This document shows, one piece after another, positions 21,601 through 33,100 of a DNA stretch of 64,000 nt (the stretch's first letter is position 1; each line of letters opens with the position of its first letter). Made by a program: the position numbers and the translations under genes. The notes beneath the pieces are model-generated. The model was not told where the DNA came from and did not search any database. It was given only the letters and a program-made list of their open reading frames with translations. Source of the stretch: Pampus argenteus (Eukaryota > Chordata > Actinopteri > Scombriformes > Stromateidae); contig CM072864.1 of assembly GCA_036937835.1 (NCBI GenBank), positions 117,001 through 181,000 on the forward strand, read 5' to 3'.

Positions 21601-24600
21601 CAAGGAAAAATCCCCTGTAACGGGAAGAAACCGGCTCTAGGTGGGCGACCATCTGCCTTGACTGTTTGGGTCAAGATAGAAAAGAGGGAGAGACACAGAG
21701 ATGCACACAATAACAACTATAATATTTAGAGTATAATTATGGCTAATAATGCTAATAACACTAATATCAAGTCAAAGTCAAGTCAAAAGTCAAAGTCAAC
21801 TTTATTGTCAATGCTGCTATGTGTACAGGACATACAGAGCATTGAAATTCTGTTTCTCTCTTTTCCAAAAAACAGCGTGGACACGCGTATGGTAAAATAA
21901 CCCGAAAAGTATGTATAAAAAGAAAAAAATATACATATATAATAAAAATATACAAATCTAAGAATATATACAAGCAAAAGACATCTGTGAGGTAATATGG
22001 TAAATCAAGATGTAAGTGATGAATTGTCGATTTGCCAAAGCAATCCAGATCCATGAGGACAGCCTCTGTGAGTGAGATATCATCTGGAGCTAATCCATAT
22101 AAAATGATATGCAGTGAGAAGGAAACATGTCAGACCTTACCCTGTTGGTACTGCACCACGTATCCCAGCAGGATGCCGTTGGGTTCAGCTGGATGAGTCC
22201 AGTAGAGGATCAGTGACTTCTCTGATGGACTCTCAAACCTCAGTGATGCAGGAGGACCAGGCGCTAACAGACAGATGATGCACATGCATACACCATTTAT
22301 CCAGATTATTATTATTAATATTATATTTTATTGTGTGTTTGTAGTTTTTAATAGTTGATAGTGTCCAAAATGTGTATATAGTGGAAATATAGAAGATACT
22401 ACAACGTATTCTACAGGAACGAATCATAGCAATGCAACAGGAAAGCTTTCAGCAGGCTTTCTGACAGTGTGTCTTGTGTTTTGATTAAATATAGAGCTAT
22501 TTCAGTGTGGTTATGAGTGAATATCTTTAGTACATTGCTTTCTGCAGCAGTTTTTGTAAACTGACCTCCCTCTGGGGTGCTGAAGTGGTGCTCTGGGGAG
22601 GGGGGGCTCTCTCCTTTGCTGTTAAAGGCAGTGACAGTCAGCTTGTACAGAGAGAAGAGTTGCAGCCCAGTCACCTCCTCTGAAGTCTTCATGCCATGAA
22701 CAACCACCACCAGCAGCTTCTTCCCCTCATCTTTCTCATTCACTTGCTCCAGTCTTCCCTCTTGCTCCATCTCCTTGTGGTGCAGTTTTCTGAGGGACCT
22801 CCGGCCTCGGGCTCCCTGCGTACCCAACCTCCTGATGTAGATCTGATACAGACGCAGAGGGAAATAAATACACAGGAGTGGATGCATTAGTGTTGAATTT
22901 TAGTGTGATTAATCCTTTGCTTTGCTCAATGACAAGTAGAGATAAAAATACAGCTGCAGCGATCAGTTGATTATTTAGCAACTTTGAATTTAATTTATTA
23001 TTAATTTATTGATTAATTGTCATATGTTTTTAATCAAAACTATCAACCATTCTCCAGCTTCTCCAGTGTGACAATTTGTTGTTTTTAATTGTTATATGTG
23101 ACAGTAAATTGACCATCTGAAGGTTTTGTGCTGTTAGTGAAACAAAAAAGCAGATTGAAGACTGTATTTCATCAATACTTTATTGACTAAACATTTAAAC
23201 AATAGATGAATCAATATTCAAAATAATGGTTGGTTGCAGCCATAATTGCAAGCATGCTTTATTTGTCACAAACAGCTGTGGTTATCTGGATACACTTAGA
23301 CAAATCCTACCTCTGCCGTGACTACAAAATAGTTTTAATCTGTTTGTGAATATTCTCATTCATCCAGGTCACAGTTATCTCAAGGAGATTAAATCGAACG
23401 CAACTGGACTTGGTTATTTGTCTTTGAAGACGTTTCACCTCTTATCCAAGAGGCTTCATCAGTTCATGCTAGCTTGACTAGGCTGGGACTAGTCCAACTA
23501 GCTGGTGTAGAAACCCAGGTATTTAACCTCTGTGGAGGCAGTCACATGGCCAGTGATGTCATTGGCTCATTAACACTCCATGTGCCCAACGACAGTCGTT
23601 TATTGGCAGTCGTTGGGGGTGGTGAAAGTTAGTTTCGACTTTGTTAGTGCTCTATTGTGTTATAACAACAGTCGTTAGAGTCACATGGGGCCTTTTGTGA
23701 ATGGCTGTTGTTCTTAAAGGCTAAGTTGCTGAATCTCCTGGGAAGAGATGAAAGGGCAGCATTGTAAATTGGAGATAGATGGTGTCACAGACCTCCTCCT
23801 CTGTTTAGGGATGTTTTTTCTAATTTCACATAGATGGCTTCTTTTACCCCTCTTTCAAACCATCTATCTTCTCTGTCCAGGATGTCAACATTGTTGTCCT
23901 CAAAGGAGTGAGCTTTCTCCTTGAGGTGTAAGTAGACAGCAGAGTCTAGGCCTGAGGAGTTGGACCTCCGGTGTTGGTACATGCGCTTGTGCAATGGTTG
24001 CTTAGTTTCCCCAATGTGGAGGTCTTTGCATTCCTCATTGCACTGTACTGCATACAACAGATTGTTTTTCTGAGTGTGTGGTGTTCTGTCTTTGGGGTGA
24101 ACCAGTCTCTGTCTGAGTGTGTTGCTGGGTTTGAAATACACAGGGATACAGTGTTTGTTAAAGATCCTCCTGAGTTTCTCTGATACCCCAGATACATATG
24201 GAATGACTATGTTGTTTTTTTTGTCTTGTTTTTCTTTCTCAACCCCCTTGTTGGTGTTTTTTCTGGAGCCAGCTGCAGTTTTCACAAAGGCCCAATTGGG
24301 ATAACCACAAGTTTTGAGGGCATCCCTCAGGTGCTCATGTTCTTCCCCTTGTGCCTGTGAGCTGGTGGGTACATTATCAGCCCTGTGTTGCAGGGTTCTG
24401 ATAACACCAAGCTTGTGTTCCAGTGGATGGTGTGAGTCGAAAAGGATATATTGGTCTGTGTGTGTGGGTTTCCTGTATACCCCAATGTGGAGGCTCCTGT
24501 CTTTTTCAATATGGACGTCACAGTCTAAGAAGGGCAAACTGTTGTCCTTAACATCTTCTCTGGTGAACTTGATGTTTCTGTCCACTGAGTTGATGTGTTC

Positions 24601-27600
24601 AGTAAAGGCTTGCACTTCTTGGGTTTTGATCTTGACCCATGTGTCATCCACATATCTGAACCAGTGGCTTGGTGTTACTCCTTTAAAGGAGCTCAGGGCC
24701 CTGCGTTCCATTTCCTCCATGTATAGATTGGCCACAATGTAAGTGTAAGTCATGTGTAAGTTGCTTTCTCACTGTTTCCAAAGCCTCTGTGGTTGGTATG
24801 CAAGTGAACAAGGAAGTCACATCGTAGGAAACCATGATTTCATCTGGCTCCATTCTTAGGTTCCGGACTTTGTTAACAAAATCAATAGAGTTTTGGATAT
24901 GGTGGGGGGTGTTGCCTACCAAGGGTGCCAAGATGCTAGCCACATGTTTGGCAATGTTGAAGGTGACAAAGTTTATACGGCTGACAATAGGTCTGAGTGG
25001 GGCCCCTTCTTTATGGATCTTAGGAAGTCCATATATACAGCGGATTGAGTCTTGTGGATATAACCGGTGGTATTGTATTCTATCAATAATCCCTTCTTTT
25101 TGTAGTTTTTGTAGACATTCTATTGCCTTCTTTTTGTAATTACTGGTTGGGTCTCTTTTCAGAATTTCATATGTGTCTGTGTCACTGAGTAGTGTAGTGA
25201 CTTTGTCATGGTAGTCAGTTTCATTGAGTATTACTGTGCATCGTCCCTTGTCTGCTGGAAGGATTGTGATGTTGGGGTCTTTGCTGAGAGTTGTTACTGC
25301 CTTCCTTTCCTCAAAAGTGAGGTTGGAAGGGGGAGCCTTGGCATTGGATAGAGCTACTGACACTTTCAACCTAAGTTGTTCGGCTTCAGTTTCAGTTAAG
25401 TTCTTTTTCTTTATAGCTGATTCTGTAGCTGTAATCAGATCAACTATAGGTAACTGTTTTGGTGTCACCGCAAAATTCAAGCCTTTAGCTAAGACCTCCT
25501 TCTCTGTGTGGGTGAGTTCTCTGTCAGACAAATTCTTTACCCATCTGTCTGGTCTTTCATATTGTGCTGGAATGTCCGTTTTTTTTGCCTCAGAGTAAGA
25601 GTTTCTGTGTTGTTCAGAGATTGTAGTTTCTGAAATTTCCTGGTCTGTCTTTCTTTGCTTTTGTTGTCAAATCAAATCAAATCAAATTTTATTTATATAG
25701 CCCAAAATCACAAAATACATTTGTCTCAGAGGGCTTTACAATCTGTACAGGGAGTGACACCCTCTGTCCTTAGACCCTCGGTTCGAGTGAAGAAAAACTT
25801 GCCCACCAAAAAACCTTTTAACAGGGAAAAAGGTGGAAGAAACCTCAGGAAGAGCCACAGAGGAGGGATCCCTCTCCCAGGACGGACAGACGTGCAATGA
25901 TGTCACATGTACAGAACAAATCAACACACACATATTGTACACTCACGATGAATAATGTGTTGAGATAATTGTGCTTTCTGGGCATGTACCAACACAGGAG
26001 GCCCAACTCCTCAGGCCTAGACTCTGCTGTCTACTTACACCTCAAGGAGAAAGCTCACTCCTTTGAGGACAACAATGTTCACATCCTGGACAGAGAGGAT
26101 AGATGGTTTGAAAAAGGGGTAAAAGAAGCCATCTATGTGAAATTAGAAAAAACGTCCCTAAACAGAGGAGGAGGTCTGCGACACCGTCTATCTCCAATTT
26201 ACAATGCTGCCCTTTCATCTCTTCCCAGGCGATTCAGCAATTTAGCCTCTAAGAACAACAGCCATTCACAAAAGGCCCCATGTGACTCTAACGACTGTCG
26301 TTATAACACAATAGAGCACTAACGAAGTCGAAACTAACTTTCACCACCCCCAACGACTGTCACTAAACAACTGTCGTTGGGCACATGGAGTGTTAATTAG
26401 CCAATGACATCACTGGACATGTGACTGCCTCCACAGAGGTTAAATACCTGGGTTTCTACACCAGCTAGTTGGACTAGTCCCAGCCTAGTCAAGCTAGCAT
26501 GAACTGATGAAGCCTCTTGGATGAGAGGTAAAAGGTCTTCAAAGACAAATAACCAAGTCCAGTTGTGTTCGATTTAATCTCCTTGAGATAGTCTTAATCT
26601 GTTAATTTATCAACACAAGTTTCAAATGCCCATATGGACATTATTCTTTACATAAATGAACTGGATAATGACAGTTATCTTCATTTAACTGAAACCTCTA
26701 TGTGAAAGACAATCAAACTGTTGCTCCATCTCATGTAGTTCATGTGCTCCTGATATCTACATGTGTCATAATTTGTTAAATGGTTTATGTAAAACTTGAC
26801 ACACATACAATACACAATTGTGACATTTCCTAATGGTGATTCTTTCAACTGCTCAGTGGGCAGACTATAGTCTTACTCCCAGATGCTTCTGGCTGCTGAC
26901 CCTTCTCCTTCCGGCAAGGACCTCCAGGCTGACATCTACTGGGGTCTGCTCATGGGAGTGGGGTCATGGTCATTGTATCAAACTTGGAAAACATTGATCC
27001 ACATACTCCATCCCTATGTTCATCGACCTGATCCCCTACATGTCATATTCTATAATCATGATGTAAATGAGGTCTATTATGATGCCTTTCAGGCTGGCAT
27101 AGAGGCTGTTTGTTGATAGGTTTGGAGGGGGTCTCTGCAGCAGTATCTTTTGCACCAGAACAAATGTAGTGGTATGAAATGGCTGATGAGGCTGTACTTT
27201 TGAACTATCAGACTACACTATGCCCTTTTTCTTAGATGTTTCTGAAAGAGTGCACTGAGTAAATGGCATGCTCTTTCAGAAAAAGGGGGGTGAACAAAAT
27301 ATGCTGATGTATGTGAGCGTAACACTGGATGCAGCAGAGAACAGACATCCACCATGTACAAGACACACAGCAAGTGTAGCAAAGGTTTTACAAAAAACAA
27401 CAGATATTGTCATGGGACATGCACTAACTGTACTAACAACACATCAGTGATGTGCAGTCAGGGGAGGCAGGTCATTATTATTATTATTAAAAAATAAAAA
27501 TAAATTAAATGACCTGTCACAACACTGTAATGGAGTTGATGTACAACTGTATGCAGATGATACTGTCCTGTATGTTCATGGTAAAAATGCTCCGATAGCA

Positions 27601-30134
27601 GCAGAGAAATTAACAAATGCTTTGCCAGGTGTTGCTCAATGAACAGTCCTGTCTTACTCTAAACATCAGTAAAACAAAGGACATGTTCTTTGGTAAAACT
27701 AAGAAGCAGGCTCCAACTGCAAGCATTAAAATTAGACATGAATCCATAGATATAGTTACCGAATTAAAATATTTTAGTGTTACACTGGATTCTAACCTCA
27801 ACTTCAAAAAGCACATTTAACCTGGCTAATTTTAGACATGCAAGATCGTTACTTCCTATGGATGTTGCCAAAAAATTTATGCATGGTCTCATTTTCTCAC
27901 ATATTTCATATTGCAAACCGCTAAAATCACTATATAAACAAGCCATAAAAATCCTTGATAAAAAACTACTTCATTACCACCACTGTAATATTCTAGAGAA
28001 ACACCATTTGAGTTTTCAAAGAGTTTTCAAGCTTGTGTCTGGTGTACAGGATTCTACATGGTCTGGTCCCAGCATGTCTTTTGGAGTTTGTATGTCATCG
28101 TCCTGCTAGTTCCATTCGATCCTCAAGAATAGCATCTATTTACGACTGTCGCTCTGATCACAACCCTGTGAAGAGGCGTGTGAAGTACTTTTTTTCCTCA
28201 ACAGGCCACATGGTGATAAGTAATCTGTTTTTCTGCAGAAAGCGAGCAGTACCTTATATCCCAGTAGCAGACCTCGGACCCTCTGGGCTTCGTTCCACCT
28301 CACTCTGACTGTGCTGTTCATCACAGTTACTGCGACTATGCTGGGAGGCTCCTCGGGCTCTGAGAGAAAGATATGAAACATACAGTAACAATACAAATAA
28401 AGCAAGTATTCACAGCACTTTTCCACATTATGTTATGTTATAGGCTTATTCTAAAATGGTTTCAATTTTGTTTCACTCAAAATTCTAAACACAATATGAC
28501 AAAAGGATTTTTTTTTATGTTTGCAAATGTATTAGAAATAAAGAATGGAAATATAATATGTACATACATATTCACAGCCTTTTCTCAATACTTTGCTGTG
28601 GCACCTTTGGCAGCAATTACAGCCTCAACTTTTGAAATGTAAAGACACTGATGTACACATTTTGGACAAGGAGGACAGTTCGAGAGAGGAGTGAAGGAGG
28701 CCATCTATGTCCATTTGGAACGACCAACTTTGAACGAAGGAGGAGGGCTGCATCATAATCTATCTGCTACATACCATCCTGCCTTGAAATCTCATCCCAG
28801 GAAATTTAACTGCTCGTCACCATCAGAGCAGGTCTCATTCTCTGGATCATGTGACCACAACAATCCTTATTCCAATTCACACCTTGAGGGGAGTGGTCTA
28901 CAGCTCCACCCTCTGTGATCCAGAGATATAGCTCCTGGTTTCCATCATCAGGCTAGAACTGAAGAAGCCTTTTGGATGAAACGTCTTCAAGCTTGAAGAA
29001 AAAGTCATTTACATTTACTGGGGGGTACAATGAAAGTTGGGGATGCTCCCACAATGCCACCAAAGTGCAAAAACAAGAAATAAAAAAACCAAAAAAAAAA
29101 AAGGTTTTAAAGAGCTAGAGGGTAGGATGAGGTAGATTGTTGGTTGTTGCGGGATTGAGTGGAATTATTTCTGTGTGTGTGTGTGTCCGTGGTTGTTAAG
29201 AGTCTTGATGGCCCAGGGGAAGAAGCTGTTTGTCCGCCTGCTGGTGCAAGACTTTACTGACCTGAAGTGTCTTCCAGAGGGCAACAGGTCAAACAGATGG
29301 TGGGCAGTGTGTGAGGGGCCTCCAATGATGGCTTTGAATCTCCTAAAGGCAGCGGGACGAGGAGATGTGTTCCGGGGTGGGCAGAAGGCAACCAATGATC
29401 TTTTGGGTGTTGTTTATGATGCTCTTTAGCGCCTTCCTGTCCTCTGCCTTGCATCCTACATGCCACACTCCCAGACAGTACGACAGGACACTATCCACAG
29501 AGGAGTGATAGAAGGCCAGCAGCAACATGCAGGAAGTGTAGCTGCTGCTGAGTCTTTTTCACTAGGCCTCTGACGTTGAAGGTCCAGGAGTGGACAGCAG
29601 AGATGTGGGTGCCCAGAAACCTGAAGGTGGTGACAGTTTCCACCTGTTCGCCATTTATCTGAGTGGGGTGTGGTCCTGCCTGTTTTTCCTGAAGTCCATA
29701 ATGAGTTATTTTGTGTTTTGGACATTCAGGGTCAGGTTGTTATCTGAGCACCAGAGTGACAGTTGGTTGCTCCCACTGCCCTGTACGCTGTCTCGTCCTC
29801 AACACAGATGAGTTCAACCACAGTCAACTGATTTGTTGTGCACCTGGAAAGGCCTGGGCCAAGGTTATGTAGCTGGTTCCTCCTTCCCCTTCTTTCTCTC
29901 TCTTTCAGACCACTTGCTACCTGTATGGTTTGTGTTTCACCACACCCCATGTACATCCAACACTGCACCCATTACTGATGTTACAGATTACAGACTCCTT
30001 TAGGTTTTGAGATGTATTTAAATAAAATTTCAGTTTAAGTTACTTTAAAAAGTGTGTGGCCTCCCACTTTTGTCTTACTCTCTGAGCCAGGGCTATGACA
30101 GTGGCATCCTCCATGGATGCCACTGGGGATGGAA

Positions 30135-30179
<45 letters not shown>

Positions 30180-33100
30180 CTCTGATGTGCCAGGAGACTG
30201 ACCGTTCCAAGCACTTCATGATTACAGATGTCAGGGCTATCAGTCTGTAATCACTGAGGCTGTCTATGGCAGCTTTCATGTGGATGGGGATGATGGTGGA
30301 GGCCTTCAGGCATATGGGGACAGTGGCATGTGTCAGGGACAGGTTGAAAAGCTTGGTGAGGATCCCTACTAGTTGGTTGGCACATGATTTAATCACAGCC
30401 CCCAGGATATCCAGACCAGAAGCCTTCCTGGGGTTCACTGCTCGTAAGTTCTTCCTCACCTCATGCTCCTGGAGAGAGAGAGCTGGGGTGGTGGAGTCAG
30501 GAGGGAGCGGTGGCTGCAGGTATGTGGAGGTGGCGGTCTCAAACATGGCAAAGAAGCTGTTCAGCTGTTCTTACCCATAGTTGCACACTTAACGTGCTGG
30601 TGGATTTTGGGGAGATTTTGGGGAGAACAAACTTGAGGCATGCCTTGATCATCAATGTTTGATGCTTGCTGACATTCAAGGAAGTCCACAGGAAAATAAA
30701 CAACGCTCACATTTATTTGTGTGGCAGTTTATGGTCATGGAGGGCATGGTTTTGATTTGTCAGCTCTACATGTGTGTGAATGAGAGGGACCCAAGTGGAA
30801 GAGTGAAGTTACAGGGAGAAGAGAAAAAGAAGGTGGAGGATTATAAGTATTTAGGGTCAACAATCCGGAGCAATTAGGGAGTGTGGAAAAGAGGTGAAGA
30901 AGCATGTACAGGCAGGTTGGAACGAGTTGAGAAAAGTGTCAGGTATGATGTGTGATAGAAGAGTTTCAGTTAAAATGAAAGGACAGGTGTACTAGAGTGG
31001 TACTGTCTAGAGACAGTGCCACTGAGGAAAAGAGAGGAGGCAGAGCTGGAGGTAGCAGAGATGAAGATGCTGAGGTTCTCTTTGGGAGTGACCAGGATGA
31101 GTACATCAGAGTGACAGCACATGTTAGAGGTTTTGGAGATAAGGTCAGAGAAGCCAGACTGAGATGGTTCGGACATGTCCAGAGGAGAGATAGTGAATAT
31201 ATTGGTAGAAGGATGCCAGGCAGGAGGTCTAGAGGAAGACCAAAGAGGAGATATATGGATGTAGTGAAAGAGGACATGAAGGTAGTTTTAGTGAGAGAAG
31301 AGGATACAGATGACAGGGTTAGATGGAGGCAACTGATTTGCTGTGGCGACCCCTGAAGGGAAAAGCCGAAAGGAAAAGAAGATGAGTCTTTTAGGTGCCT
31401 TTTGGCAAACTCCAGACAGGCTGCCATGTGCCTTTTACTAAGGAGAGGCTTCCACCACACAGGCCTGTTTGGTGATCATCCTTCTGGAAGGTTCTTCTCT
31501 CTCCACATAAGAACGCTGGTGCTCTGTCAGAGTGACCATTGGGTTATTGATCACCTCCCTAACTAAAGACCTTCTCCCCAGACTCAGTTTAGAGGGACAG
31601 CCCCTCTAGGATGAGTCCTGGTGATTTACACCACTGTCCTCATTGGAACCGTTTAAAGCAGCAGAATTTTTTCTGGATCCTTACCCAGATCTGTGCCTCA
31701 AGAAAATCTGCCTCAGGGGTCTAGACAATTTAACTTTTAACTGCAGAAACATCTCAATGGTGATTAGTGAAAACTCAGTTTTGAGCTTGATCATGAAGGC
31801 TGTGAATACCTAAATTTAGTAATTTTAATACATTTGGAAAAATATTTTATTAAGTTGACATTATGGGGTATTATGTTTTGAATTTTGAGGAAACAAATTA
31901 ATTGAATCAATTTTGGAATAAAGCTGTAACATAACAAAATATGGAAAAAGGGAAGTGTTGTGAATACTTTCCATATGCACTGTATCATCATCTTTTGAGG
32001 TGATATATTGAACTTGTTAGCAAACAGTTAAGTTGCAGCTAAACAATGAAACTCACTATACAGCTCTGTAAATCTGAGGGGAGCTGCAGAGTCACTGTTA
32101 ATTCTCTGTAGGTACATCACTATGAGCCACAACCAACACATTACAAGCTGACAAATCAGTAAAGTTAAAGAAGGATTTTTACAAAAGTATTGATGATTAA
32201 CTTGAGAACACAACATTTCTGGCATTTCTGTGGCTGTAAGTCAGGAGACGTACTGTCCTCTCCAGAGTGTCCGATCTCAGGCTCTGGTTCCGGACCCTCT
32301 CCCAGTGAGTTGACAGCCTGGACTTTGATCTCGAACGCCGTGTATGATCCTGTTTCGTTTACTAAGAACGGTGGTGACCTGATGTAACTGTGGTTCCAGT
32401 ATACACTCTGACCCATGGCCTGCCGCCATGATACTTTGTACTGGAAGCCCTGGCCATTATGTAAGCGCTTGTGCATCTCCTGCAAAGACACAAGGAAACA
32501 AGATGGATTTAGATTGAATGTGGTAGCGCACACGCAACACAGCATGCAGACTGAAGTACTTACATTCCATGTAATGATCAGAGTCCCTGGATCGGTGGAC
32601 TCACTGCGCACACCTGTGGGGTTACGGCCTGGAACTGCAGGAAGAAACAAATTAGATCAGACCTGAACTGACACTGAATAGTCAGACAGAACCATCTCCC
32701 AGCATTGATGGTACAGCGGCACTCACCAGCAGGTGGCGTGCTGTGTATGTCTGAAGCCTTGCTGGGGTCGCTATAGCCCAGCTCATTGACTGCAATGACC
32801 CGGAAGTGGTAGGTGCAGTAGGGGTGGAGGGTCAGCTGCATGTGGTTGAAATCTCCAGGAACTCTCTTCCACTCCTCCCATCGCCACTTCCCCTCCTCTG
32901 AGTGCTGCTCCTCCCTGCCCTCCACAATGAACTCTGACAGAAGGACACAATGAATATAAATATCAGGTCCATGTGGGACATTTAATGAGAAGGACTCTTC
33001 GTCTTTTCCTTTCGGCTTTCTCCTTCAGGGGTCACCACAACAAATCAGTTGCCTCCATCTAACCCTGTCTTCTGTATCCTCTTCTTTCACACCAACTACC

